Positions 1 to 6,410 of a stretch of 11,720 bases of DNA are shown here, piece by piece; position 1 is the stretch's first letter, and every line of letters starts with the position of its first letter. The notes under the pieces were generated by a model. That model saw nothing but the letters and a program-made list of their open reading frames with translations. It had not been told where the DNA came from and made no database searches. Source of the DNA: Methanoregulaceae archaeon (GTDB lineage Archaea > Halobacteriota > Methanomicrobia > Methanomicrobiales > Methanospirillaceae); contig DUGU01000066.1 in NCBI GenBank assembly GCA_013331215.1, forward strand, positions 1 through 11,720. Reading direction: 5' to 3'. Position numbers and translations under genes: made by a program.

Positions 1-65
1 GCCACCGCGTAGAGCCAGCCGTCGGCGTCCTCGACGAAGTCGCGCAGGCGCAGCGGCGGAATCAT
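1..65 (-). CDS. Start of a protein, possibly a nucleotidyltransferase (cut by window edge)
   Basis: Only the first 21 codons are inside the window (reverse complement from the ATG at 65-63), starting MIPPLRLRDFVEDADGWLYA. The ATG overlaps the TGA of the upstream threonylcarbamoyladenylate synthase gene as ATGA (65-62), so it is almost certainly the next gene of that operon and probably translationally coupled. The opening resembles, from memory, small nucleotidyltransferase-domain proteins of Methanomicrobiales that start with an 'RDF...GW.YAV' segment. No catalytic motif falls within the window, so the function is a guess. The existence of the gene is well supported by the overlap and the GC-rich third positions. 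Confidence 0.5.
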   Translation of the reverse strand, partial: MIPPLRLRDFVEDADGWLYAV

Positions 66-634
66 TGCCCGCGGAGGAACGCGACCGCGTCCTCGACCCC
101 GGCCCCCGGTCGGACGATCGTCCGGTTCACCAGGTCGATCACGGTCGAGGGCGTCCCGGGGAGGCGGCCCCCGTCGATCGTGAAGTCGCGGTAGCAGTGG
201 ACATCGGTGACGGTGGCGGGCTCGGGCGCGCCGTGGGTGTTCGCCGAGGTCGCCGTGATCGGCGCGTTGAAGCGGCTCACGAGCTCGACCGCGATCGGGT
301 GCGCCGGCATTCGGATCCCGATGAGGCCGGTTCCGCAGTGGAGCTGGCAGGGGAGGATCGGCCGGGCCTCGACCAGGACCGTGAACGGCCCGGGCAGGAA
401 TCGCTCGACGAACTCCTCGGCGAGGGGGTTCAGGCGCGCGACCGTGGCCAGCATCTCGAGATCGGCGACGGCGATCGAGATCGGCTCCGAGAACGGGCGG
501 TGCTTCGAGTCGTAGACCGAGCGGATCGCCTCGTCCGAGAGGGCGTCCGCGCCGGGGCCGTAGACGGTCTCGGTAGGGTAGACCACGAGCCCGTCGTGGT
601 TGAGGACCTGGACCGCCCGCGCGATCTGGTCCAT
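62..634 (-). CDS. tsaC: L-threonylcarbamoyladenylate synthase (TsaC/Sua5/YrdC family)
   Basis: This 190-residue protein should make L-threonylcarbamoyl-AMP from threonine, bicarbonate and ATP, the first step of the universal t6A modification at position 37 of ANN-decoding tRNAs; the KEOPS complex then transfers the group. Visible family motifs are YPTETVYGPGADA (19-31), the K-x-R element SKHRPFSEP (43-51), PGPFTVLV (81-88), IGIRMP (105-110), TATSAN with the S-x-N element (127-132), STVIDL (163-168) and VRPGA (174-178). It ends after the YrdC domain and lacks the extra Sua5 domain of longer forms of about 340 residues, so it is a TsaC-type short version. The ATG at 634-632 overlaps the previous gene's TGA by one base (TGATG), and its own TGA overlaps the next ATG, indicating a coupled three-gene operon. 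The open frame extends upstream to 1066, but that part is arginine-rich and out of phase with the real upstream gene. Confidence 0.93.
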   Translation of the reverse strand: MDQIARAVQVLNHDGLVVYPTETVYGPGADALSDEAIRSVYDSKHRPFSEPISIAVADLEMLATVARLNPLAEEFVERFLPGPFTVLVEARPILPCQLHCGTGLIGIRMPAHPIAVELVSRFNAPITATSANTHGAPEPATVTDVHCYRDFTIDGGRLPGTPSTVIDLVNRTIVRPGAGVEDAVAFLRGQ

Positions 635-1314
635 CAGAACCGCCTCCCCCGGACGCGCTCGATGTCGAACCGCGCCTTGCTCGAGACGTGCATCACGGCG
701 AAGACTCCGGCCTGGATGGGATCGGTCACGACCAGGTCCGCGTGGTCGGGGACCGAGCCGGCCATGTTCAGCGCGATCACGGGGATGCCCGCCTCGCGGA
801 CCCGGTCGACGGCCACCGAGACCTCGCCGCCCATGAGCGAGCCCGCGAGCACCAGGATCGAGGCTCGCGGCAGGCGGGCCACGGCGTCGACCGCGATGCC
901 GAGGGTGTCCTCGCCCACGAGCGGGATCGTGTCGACCGAGATCCGCTCGCCGCGGATGTTGTGCCGGTCGGCCTCGTTCACAGCCCCGAGCGCGACCTGG
1001 GCTACCTGCGCCCCCCCGCCGATGATGATCACGCGCGAGCCGTAGATGAGCGAGAACGGGTCGCACGCGGTTGCGGACCGGACGAACGGGAGCCGGCAGA
1101 GGTCGGCGATCAGCTCGCCGGGATCGGCCGCGTCCTCGTACTCGAAGTAGAGTTCGCCCATGCCTGCGAGGGCCCCCGTCTCGAAGGTCTCCTGATGGTT
1201 CATCAGGATGTTCGCACCGTGGTCGGCCACGACCGCCGCGATGTCGCGGAGCACCCCCTTCCGGTTCTCCGCGATCAGCCGGATGGCGTGGAGCGGCGCG
1301 TCACCGTCGGTCAT
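634..1314 (-). CDS. ACT domain protein, DUF5612 family
   Basis: The protein has 226 residues. An N-terminal ACT domain (about 7-80) is recognisable from the start of its fold: AIRLIAENRKGVLRDIAAVVADHG, here split as AIRLIAENRKGVL and RDIAAVVADHGANILM. The rest (about 85-226) matches the archaeal DUF5612 family as I remember it. It opens with a hydrophobic strand and glycine turn (VIIIGGGAQVAQVALGAVNEA, about 94-114, shown here as VIIIGGGAQVA), suggesting a nucleotide-binding fold, and contains alternating strand segments such as ILVLAGSLMGGE and PVIALNMAGS. ACT domains usually bind amino acids or other small ligands, so a ligand-sensing role is likely, but the actual function is unknown. It is the first gene of the operon with the tRNA t6A enzyme (TGATG overlap). 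The ATG at 1314-1312 is the only sensible start. I see no strong Shine-Dalgarno or TATA sequence before it. Confidence 0.85.
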   Translation of the reverse strand: MTDGDAPLHAIRLIAENRKGVLRDIAAVVADHGANILMNHQETFETGALAGMGELYFEYEDAADPGELIADLCRLPFVRSATACDPFSLIYGSRVIIIGGGAQVAQVALGAVNEADRHNIRGERISVDTIPLVGEDTLGIAVDAVARLPRASILVLAGSLMGGEVSVAVDRVREAGIPVIALNMAGSVPDHADLVVTDPIQAGVFAVMHVSSKARFDIERVRGRRF

Positions 1315-1360
1315 TTCAGGATCTGATGGACACGGATCGGCATTCAGGCTTGTGGTGGAG

Positions 1361-1370
1361 GAAAAGGGGG
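1361..1370 (-). terminator. Pyrimidine-rich terminator after the second DUF4013 gene
   Basis: On the minus strand the sequence CCCCCTTTTC lies five bases after the TGA of the DUF4013 pseudogene. Archaeal transcription often ends at such T-rich tracts without a hairpin. Similar C-then-T tracts follow other genes in this window (2117-2129, 6427-6435, 9609-9617), which strengthens the call. Confidence 0.5.
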
Positions 1371-1374
1371 AGGA

Positions 1375-2057
1375 TCAGGCCGGGACCGGGGCGCTGTCGT
1401 AGATCAGGGTCACGTACCGGGCTGTGAAGATGGAGAACGCGGGCGTGAGCGCGAGGAAGAGCAGGAACCCGAGGCCGAGCGTGAGCACGCCCAGGATGAC
1501 CAGCGCGACGACGACCACGAAGAGCGCGACGTAGAGGACGATCAGGGCGAGGATGTAGGAGCCCCAGCCGATCCGGCCGATGTGGGCGAGGATCGCGGAG
1601 ATATTGAAGGCCTCGCCGAACGAGTCCGTCCGGGCGAACCGGACCGAGGCCATCATCGAGACGAGCGAGATCGCGATCGAGAGGACGATCTGGACCAGGG
1701 CCAGGACGAGGCCCCCCCGATGGCCGCGGCCGCGAGCCCGCCGTTCACCGCTCCGTCCGATCGCGACATGACGTTCAGCGGGAGGAAGATCGCCAGATTG
1801 ATCAGGATCGAGACGATGATGACCGGGATCGCGTAGACGAATTGCACGATGAAGAGCTTGATCACGTCGATAAAGACCGCGACCCAGTCCTGCGGGTCGG
1901 GCGGCGTCCTCTCGCCGCGATAGACCAGGAGCGTGTATCCGAGGATGACGGGGAAGATGATCGTGCCGACGAGCAGGATCAGCCAGCGCATCAAGTTGCC
2001 GACGAGGGCGTCCTTCGTATACTCGAAGGAGTCGCCGAGCATTGCACCGATTTCCAT
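1375..2057 (-). pseudogene. DUF4013 membrane protein, frameshifted copy
   Basis: Two overlapping frames encode the front and back of one protein. Frame one starts at the ATG at 2057 (MEIGAMLGDSFEYTKDALVG) and follows the intact paralogue at 2132-2791 until about 1719. It then turns into serine/arginine-rich nonsense and stops at TGA 1655-1653. Frame two carries the rest, from about 1711 to the TGA at 1377-1375, ending LTPAFSIFTARYVTLIYDSA like the paralogue. The switch falls in a run of seven C on the plus strand (1712-1718). One more base there gives a continuous 227-residue protein whose joining segment reads GGGLVLALVQIVLSIAISLV, a proper membrane helix. The gene could be a recent pseudogene, a sequencing undercall, or expressed by slippage. 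An ATG at 1656 overlaps the TGA (ATGA), so the C-terminal 93 residues could also be translated separately. Several membrane helices; function unknown. Confidence 0.8.
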
Positions 2058-2075
2058 TGCAGAGTAACCTCTGCA
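2058..2075 (-). promoter_or_regulatory. Palindrome directly before the start codon of the second DUF4013 gene
   Basis: A perfect 7-base inverted repeat, TGCAGAG and CTCTGCA separated by TAAC on the plus strand, ends at the base next to the ATG at 2057. On the minus strand the only Shine-Dalgarno-like bases (GAGG) lie in its 5' arm and loop, so a folded mRNA would hide them. The block GTCGAGGATC precedes it at 2085-2076. The same arrangement, with different arm sequences, sits before the paralogue. I see no TATA box at the usual distance, so this copy may be read through from the upstream gene. Confidence 0.5.
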
Positions 2076-2116
2076 GATCCTCGACGAGTGACTACTTCAG
2101 GATGACGAATCGAAGC

Positions 2117-2129
2117 GGAAAAAAGAGGG
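2117..2129 (-). terminator. T-rich terminator after the intact DUF4013 gene
   Basis: The minus strand reads CCCTCTTTTTTCC just after the TGA at 2134-2132. A run of six T fits archaeal termination. Because the second DUF4013 gene has no obvious promoter of its own, termination here may be partial. Confidence 0.5.
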
Positions 2130-2131
2130 TT

Positions 2132-2791
2132 TCAGGCCGGCGCCGGGGCGCTGTCGTAGAGCAGCGTGACGTATCGGGCCGCGAAGATGGAGAAGGCCGG
2201 TGTCAGGATAAAGAGCAGAATCCATCCGAGGATCGGGATGATGGAGAGTACGACCTCGACGACCGCAATGGCGACCATCACGATGACGAGCGCGATGATA
2301 TAGGTCCCCCAGCCGATTCGGCCGATGTGCGCGAGTATGGCGGAGAAGTTGAAGGCCTCGCCGATCGAGTCGGTCCGCGCCAGTCGGATGGTCCCGATCA
2401 CCTCGAAGAGCGCGATCACGATCGCGAGCACGAAGATGATCAGCAGGCCGATCACCAGGGTGCCGATACCGGCCGCCGCGGCCGTGTTCGAGCCCGAGGA
2501 CATCAGCACGAACGTGGCGCCGAAGATGACCAGATAGACGATGATGATCGGGATCGAGTAGATCAGACCGACGACGAAGAGCTTGAGCCCGTCGATGAAG
2601 AGCCGTCCGTACTCGTCGAGTTCGGGCGCCGCCCGGGCGCCGCGGAAGATCTCCATCAGGTAGCCGAACATGATGAAGTTAACAATCGGGATGATGCTGA
2701 TGATGATCAGCAGGAGCCACTTGACCCATTTTCCGACCAGGGCTTCCTTCGCGTACTCGTAGGAGTCCCCGAGCATTGTACCAAAGTCCAT
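2132..2791 (-). CDS. DUF4013 family membrane protein (intact copy)
   Basis: This 219-residue integral membrane protein has the DUF4013 pattern: a short soluble start MDFGTMLGDSYEYAKEALVG, then long hydrophobic stretches at roughly 24-47, 66-97, 106-135, 157-181 and 184-206. A conserved loop RLARTDSIGEAFNFSAILAH lies at about 139-158, and the end is ARYVTLLYDSA. Members occur widely in methanogens, often in tandem, with no assigned function. A frameshifted tandem copy lies 74 bases downstream on the same strand. The start at 2791 is supported by a good TATA box (2827-2834), which predicts transcription from about 2804 and a leader of about 13 bases. That leader region is part of a palindrome containing the start codon, so expression may be controlled there. 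Confidence 0.85.
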   Translation of the reverse strand: MDFGTMLGDSYEYAKEALVGKWVKWLLLIIISIIPIVNFIMFGYLMEIFRGARAAPELDEYGRLFIDGLKLFVVGLIYSIPIIIVYLVIFGATFVLMSSGSNTAAAAGIGTLVIGLLIIFVLAIVIALFEVIGTIRLARTDSIGEAFNFSAILAHIGRIGWGTYIIALVIVMVAIAVVEVVLSIIPILGWILLFILTPAFSIFAARYVTLLYDSAPAPA

Positions 2792-2810
2792 GTGAGAGTC
2801 GCCTCACATG
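2789..2810 (-). promoter_or_regulatory. Palindrome covering the start codon of the intact DUF4013 gene
   Basis: A perfect 8-base inverted repeat, CATGTGAG (2789-2796) and CTCACATG (2803-2810) with a 6-base loop, includes the ATG itself. The predicted transcription start (about 2804) falls inside it, so it could act as a DNA operator. If transcription starts further upstream it could form an mRNA hairpin over the start codon. GTCGAGGATC follows at 2819-2810, exactly 19 bases from the ATG, as in the paralogue. Confidence 0.5.
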
Positions 2811-2826
2811 ATCCTCGACTACAAAG

Positions 2827-2834
2827 TATTTATA
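2827..2834 (-). promoter_or_regulatory. TATA box of the DUF4013 pair
   Basis: The minus strand reads TATAAATA, centred about 39 bases before the ATG at 2791. It is the clearest archaeal TATA box in the window and probably drives both DUF4013 genes. Confidence 0.65.
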
Positions 2835-2912
2835 GAATGACCGTTGGCATAGGTTCGCACCGGAGGTTCAACGGGGCACCGGTTCCCGTCGCCTCCCATA
2901 CTGCCCCGCCCG

Positions 2913-2920
2913 CATTTATC
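2913..2920 (+). promoter_or_regulatory. TATA-like box for rnhC
   Basis: CATTTATC is centred about 28 bases before the ATG at 2945, so transcription would begin at or just before the start codon (leaderless mRNA). The 2792-2944 gap is a divergent promoter region shared with the DUF4013 genes. Confidence 0.5.
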
Positions 2921-2944
2921 CCTCCGAACGCCCTATCCGTGCTG

Positions 2945-3856
2945 ATGAACGGCCCGGCCGACCTCGAGGCGCGTGCGGGCGAGCTCCGGCGGCGGCTGGC
3001 CGGCCACGGCCTCTCCTCGGCCGAGCCCCGCCCGATCGAGCGCGGCCTCCAGTTCCGTGTCGGAGATCAGGGTGTGGTCCGGCTCTACGCCCGGAAGGAC
3101 GGCTCGGTCACGGTCGACGCCTCGCAGCTCCGCGACCCGGCCGTCCGGCTCCGCGTCCAGAACTTCGCGGCCGACGCAGCCAACGAGTCGACCGAACCGG
3201 TGCTCCGCCTCTGGCCGCAGATCGGCGCGGACGAGTCGGGCAAGGGCGACTACTTCGGGCCGCTGGTGGCGGCCGCGGTCCGGGTCGACGAGTTCGAAGC
3301 CGCCGGGCTCGCGGCTCGCGGCGTTCGCGACTCGAAGGCGGTCCCCGACGACGAGGTGGTCCGGCTCGCGGCGATGATCGAGGAGGAGTGCGCGACCGCA
3401 GTGGAGACGCTGATGCCGGCCGCGTACAACGAGCGGTATGCGGCGCTCGCTCTCCGGGGCAGGAACCTGAACGACCTGCTCGCCGAGCTCCACGCGGCCG
3501 CCATCGGCCGGCTGGTCGCGGACGGTCCGGTCGGGGTCGTGATCGTGGACCAGTTCTCGGCCGCGGCCCGGATCGACGCGGTTCTCACGGCCTGCTGCCC
3601 GGGCGTCCCCGTCGTGACCGAGTGCGGAGCCGAGGGGCGGGTCGCAGTCGCGGCCGCCTCGTGCGTGGCCCGGGCGCGTTTTCTCGCGGGACTGGCCGAG
3701 CTCTCGGACGAGGCCGGTATCAGGCTGCCCAAGGGCGGGTCGTCGCCGGCACTCGTGAGGGCCGCGCAGGCGGTCGTAGACCGCCGCGGCTCCGCCGCGC
3801 TCGCATTGGTGGCCAAGGTCCATTTCCGGACCACCGCGCGCATTAGGAAGGGCTGA
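2945..3856 (+). CDS. rnhC: Ribonuclease HIII
   Basis: RNase HIII cuts the RNA strand of RNA-DNA hybrids such as R-loops and primers. The 303-residue protein has an N-terminal region (about 1-85) matching the TBP-like substrate-binding domain of this family, then the catalytic domain. The signature GADESGKGDYFGPLVAAAV is at 94-112 (shown here as GADESGKGDYFGPLV) and supplies the acidic pair D96/E97. Other family marks are DSK (129-131), NLNDLLAELHAAAI (174-187), a further acidic residue in VDQF (D202), AAASCVARARFL (236-247), LPKG (261-264) and AKVHF (290-294). I could not place the fourth catalytic acid with certainty. The FGPL and LPKG/AK-HF marks separate it from RNase HII, the usual archaeal enzyme. 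ATG 2945 fits the TATA-like box; a GTG two codons earlier (2939) is an alternative. The open frame extends back to 2042, but that part is the shadow of the DUF4013 gene. Confidence 0.92.
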   Translation: MNGPADLEARAGELRRRLAGHGLSSAEPRPIERGLQFRVGDQGVVRLYARKDGSVTVDASQLRDPAVRLRVQNFAADAANESTEPVLRLWPQIGADESGKGDYFGPLVAAAVRVDEFEAAGLAARGVRDSKAVPDDEVVRLAAMIEEECATAVETLMPAAYNERYAALALRGRNLNDLLAELHAAAIGRLVADGPVGVVIVDQFSAAARIDAVLTACCPGVPVVTECGAEGRVAVAAASCVARARFLAGLAELSDEAGIRLPKGGSSPALVRAAQAVVDRRGSAALALVAKVHFRTTARIRKG

Positions 3857-3860
3857 TATA
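3855..3860 (+). promoter_or_regulatory. TATA-like box for the DUF2769 gene
   Basis: GATATA overlaps the last bases of rnhC and is centred about 31 bases before the ATG at 3889, giving a predicted leader of roughly 5 bases. It suggests the DUF2769 pair has its own promoter rather than depending only on rnhC. Confidence 0.4.
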
Positions 3861-3888
3861 CCTGGTCCACCAGATTCATGCCGGGAGC

Positions 3889-4197
3889 ATGAGTATGGAC
3901 CGCTTCGAGACCTTCATGACCGGGTTCAGGTCGCTCGGCCACGGAGCCCGCGCCGAGAGTCTCGCGGACCTCGAGCCCGAGTGCTGCTGCCCCGAGTGCC
4001 CGACCTACAACGACTGCACCGAAGGGGCCGGCGAGCGGCTCTACTGCCTCGTCGGCCGCTCCTTCGGCTGCGTGACCGAGGACCTCGGATGCGTCTGCCC
4101 CGGCTGCGCGGTCCACCGCGAGCTCGATCTGCAGTACAGGGACTACTGCCTCAAGGGACCCGAGGCGGCGCGACGGTACGAGCGCTCCCTGCCATGA
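3889..4197 (+). CDS. DUF2769 cysteine-rich protein
   Basis: This small soluble protein (102 residues) has eleven cysteines: 32, 33, 34, 37, 43, 53, 61, 68, 70, 73 and 87. They form the DUF2769 pattern CCCPECPTYNDC (32-43), YCLVGRSFGC (52-61), GCVCPGC (67-73) and YCLKG (86-90). The family is mainly seen in methanogenic archaea and has no established function; metal or iron-sulfur binding is an inference from the cysteine spacing. It could instead start at the second Met (ATG 3895), which has a GGGAG seven bases before it. The TGA overlaps the next ATG (ATGA at 4194-4197), so it is probably co-translated with the membrane protein that follows. Confidence 0.85.
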   Translation: MSMDRFETFMTGFRSLGHGARAESLADLEPECCCPECPTYNDCTEGAGERLYCLVGRSFGCVTEDLGCVCPGCAVHRELDLQYRDYCLKGPEAARRYERSLP

Positions 4198-4640
4198 CCG
4201 CCGGGGAGCGGTGGGGTGAGTGGGGGCACCGGCACCGCCCGCTTTCGCACCTTGTCGGCCTGGTCGTCTACCTGATCGTGCTCGGCGTCCTCAACCTGGT
4301 CGCGAACGCATATCCCGATTCGATCTGGCACGGGCTCATCGGGTTTCTGAACGCGACCGTCTGGGTCGTGGTCGTGCTCTCCGTGATCAACCTTTTCGCC
4401 GACCTCGTCCTCGACCTCCCGTTCCCGACGAACCTGCCCGGGCCGCTCCTCCGGGCCGTTGCGGCGACCGCGACCGCCTGGTACGTGGTCCAGCTCCTCT
4501 TCGAGATCGACCGGCTCTTCGGCCTCGGGATCTTCCTTGCGCTCGCGCCGCTCGCCGTCCTGCTCTACGCCGCCGTCTTCCTGCTCGTCCTCGTGGGCGA
4601 GTCCATCCGGCTCTTCAAGGGTGAAAGGCGAGCGGGCTGA
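4194..4640 (+). CDS. Small membrane protein coupled to the DUF2769 gene
   Basis: This 148-residue protein is of unknown family to me. It begins with a short histidine-containing soluble stretch (WGEWGHRHRPLSH, 7-19), followed by likely membrane helices at about 19-38, 47-71, 86-104 and 111-136, and a basic C-terminal tail (RLFKGERRAG). A proline-rich loop LDLPFPTNLPGP (73-84) separates the two halves. The ATG overlaps the DUF2769 stop as ATGA, indicating translational coupling. The pair might form a membrane-bound metal or redox unit, but nothing in the sequence proves this. The 3' end overlaps the convergent PPC-domain gene by 26 bases (4615-4640). Confidence 0.75.
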   Translation: MTAGERWGEWGHRHRPLSHLVGLVVYLIVLGVLNLVANAYPDSIWHGLIGFLNATVWVVVVLSVINLFADLVLDLPFPTNLPGPLLRAVAATATAWYVVQLLFEIDRLFGLGIFLALAPLAVLLYAAVFLLVLVGESIRLFKGERRAG

Positions 4641-5052
4641 GACCGGTCCCGGCATCGAAGCGCCGGGTCGCGGTCACGGCCAGCTCAAGTATCACGGCCT
4701 CGGCCATCGCGAAGACCTGCGCCTCGTCGCGAAGGCACCCGACCGCGGTCATCCCCTGCCGGCCCGTCGCCGCGTGGAGGTGAAGCACGGGCCTGCCGTC
4801 CTCGCGAACGACCGTGCCGATCCCGAGCACCTCGCGGCCATCGAAGAAGGCCGTCGCGATCGGGACGGGCGGCAGCTTCAGAGTCTCGGGTCCCTGGACG
4901 AGTCGCCCCCGCTCGACGGCGCCGAGCAGGAGTACGAGTCCGACCGCCACCGCCTCCCGCTCGGCCACGGTCGTGACTGCGGCGAGCAGGTCCTCGCCGT
5001 GGTCGATCCGGATCAGGAACACCCGCCCGACCGTGCCTGCGGCGTACTCCAT
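4615..5052 (-). CDS. PPC domain (DUF296) protein
   Basis: This 145-residue protein has the fold pattern of the PPC/DUF296 domain, found alone in bacteria and archaea and fused to AT-hooks in plant nuclear proteins. It opens with YAAGTVGRVFLIRIDHGEDL (3-22), continues with AVAVGLVLLLGAVERGRLV, and has VLHLHAATGR carrying the histidines common at the putative metal site, then VGCL and a final strand AVILELAVTATRRFD. The archaeal single-domain proteins form trimers of unknown role. The ATG at 5052-5050 overlaps the TGA of the upstream CNNM/CorC gene by one base (TGATG), so the two are an operon and probably coupled. The open frame extends upstream to 5142, but those codons lie within the upstream gene and are not family-like. 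Confidence 0.85.
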   Translation of the reverse strand: MEYAAGTVGRVFLIRIDHGEDLLAAVTTVAEREAVAVGLVLLLGAVERGRLVQGPETLKLPPVPIATAFFDGREVLGIGTVVREDGRPVLHLHAATGRQGMTAVGCLRDEAQVFAMAEAVILELAVTATRRFDAGTGLSPLAFHP

Positions 5053-6335
5053 CAATCCGTCTCCCCGCTTCCGGGCTTGAAGAGCACCTTGTCGACCCGG
5101 TTGCCGTCCATGTCCACAACCTCGAAGTCGTTGCCGCCCCACTCGAACCGATCGCCCGTGACCGGCGTGCGTTCGAGGTGCATCATCACGAACCCGCCGA
5201 CCGTCTGGTAGTATCCGCGCTCCTCGTCAGGGAGCGGCGGCAGCTCGAAGCGGTCGCGGAACTCCTCGACCGGCATGAGCCCGTCGATGAGCCAGGAGCC
5301 GTCGGGCCGCTCCACGGCCTCGGGCTCCTCGTTGCGGACATCGGGCAGGGTCCCGACGATCGACTCGAGGAGGTCGTGAAGGGTCAGCAGCCCCTCGATC
5401 GAACCGTACTCGTCGGTCACCAGGGCCACGTGAGTCGCGGCTTCGCGGAACTGCTCCATCACCTTCAGGGCCGGCAGGGATTCGGGGAGGTAGAGCGGCT
5501 CGAAGAGAGCGGCCTCGAGATCGGGACGCCCCCCCGCAGGCGTCTGCGCCCAGAGCGTCCGGACCGAGACCATCCCCTCGACCCGGTCGATGCTCCCGCG
5601 GTAGACCGGGAAGTACGAGTGGCCGGACTCCCGCATCAGCACCAGGTTCTCCTCGAGCTGGTCCTCGAGGTCGACCCCGACGATCTCGTGGCGCGGGGTC
5701 ATAAGCGAGGCCACGCGCCGGTCCGAGAGGCGGAAGACACGGTCCACGAGCTCCTGCTCCTCCTCGTCGAAGACACCCGCGCTCGTCCCCTCCTCGAGCA
5801 TCATCCGGACCTCCTCCTCGGTCACGGGCGACTCCTCGCGCTCCTTTGCGCCGACCAGCCTGAGCACGAGGTCGGTCGAGACCGAGAGGAGGATGACGGC
5901 CGGAGCCGCGATGACCGAGAGGATCTGCATGGGCCGCGCGACGCGGACCGCGATCGGCTCGGGGTTCGCGAGCGCGATCCGCTTCGGCGTGATCTCGCCG
6001 ATGACGAGGGTCAGGTACGTGATCACCAGCACGACCGCGGCAAAGGCGATCGTGGACGCGTACGGCGCGAGGGCCGGGACCTGTGCCACAAACACGGCGA
6101 GACCTGCCGCGAAGACGGCTCCGCCGTAGGCCCCCGAGATGACGCCGATCACGGTGATCCCGATCTGGACGGTCGAGAGGAACCGGTTCGGCTCGGCCGC
6201 GAGCTCGAGCGCGGCCCCCGCACGGGCATCGCCGTGCTCGGCGAGGGTCTGGAGCCGGTGGCGGCGGGCCGAGACGATCGCGAACTCGGCCATGGAGAAG
6301 AGGCCTTGGACGAGGATCAGGAGACCGATGACCAC
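5052..6335 (-). CDS. CNNM/CorC (hemolysin-like) membrane protein with CBS domains
   Basis: The protein is 427 residues from the GTG at 6335. Domains in order: DUF21/CNNM membrane domain (about 1-165) with GLFSMAEFAIVSARRHRLQ (11-29), PNRFLSTVQIGIT (49-61) and the signature GEITPKRIAL (113-122); a linker starting SPVTEEEVRMMLEEG; a CBS pair (about 206-332) including LMTPRHEIVGV and HVALVTDEYGSIEGLLTLHD (302-321); and a CorC_HlyC domain (about 343-422) with DGSWLIDGLMPVEEF and GYYQTVGGFVM. The family is linked to magnesium or other divalent cation transport or its regulation. GTG is the first usable start in this frame, which cuts the usual N-terminus short. An ATG at 6382, six bases after the predicted transcription start, would join this frame if the run of six C at 6364-6369 had one more base, giving MAQHWGGVATAGVLDA before residue 1. 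It is followed by the overlapping PPC gene. Confidence 0.88.
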   Translation of the reverse strand: MVIGLLILVQGLFSMAEFAIVSARRHRLQTLAEHGDARAGAALELAAEPNRFLSTVQIGITVIGVISGAYGGAVFAAGLAVFVAQVPALAPYASTIAFAAVVLVITYLTLVIGEITPKRIALANPEPIAVRVARPMQILSVIAAPAVILLSVSTDLVLRLVGAKEREESPVTEEEVRMMLEEGTSAGVFDEEEQELVDRVFRLSDRRVASLMTPRHEIVGVDLEDQLEENLVLMRESGHSYFPVYRGSIDRVEGMVSVRTLWAQTPAGGRPDLEAALFEPLYLPESLPALKVMEQFREAATHVALVTDEYGSIEGLLTLHDLLESIVGTLPDVRNEEPEAVERPDGSWLIDGLMPVEEFRDRFELPPLPDEERGYYQTVGGFVMMHLERTPVTGDRFEWGGNDFEVVDMDGNRVDKVLFKPGSGETD

Positions 6336-6410
6336 CGCATCGAGGACTCCGGCCGTGGCTACGCCCCCCAGTGCTGCGCCATCACAGTGGGAGTGAGATG
6401 GTTGTCGACC

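Noticed and set aside
600..1427. Several plus-strand open frames opposite the DUF5612 and TsaC genes
   Set aside because: They are arginine-rich or charged low-complexity translations antisense to well-supported genes.
1711..1719. Classical minus-one slippery heptamer at the seven-G run
   Set aside because: In the zero frame the codons are ATC GGG GGG GCC, so the required X XXY YYZ phase is not met at both sites. Slippage by polymerase or a sequencing error fits better.
2042..2944. Long plus-strand extension upstream of rnhC in the same frame
   Set aside because: It is Asp/Arg/Glu-rich and is the antisense image of the DUF4013 gene; RNase HIII homology begins near 2945, where the promoter also points.
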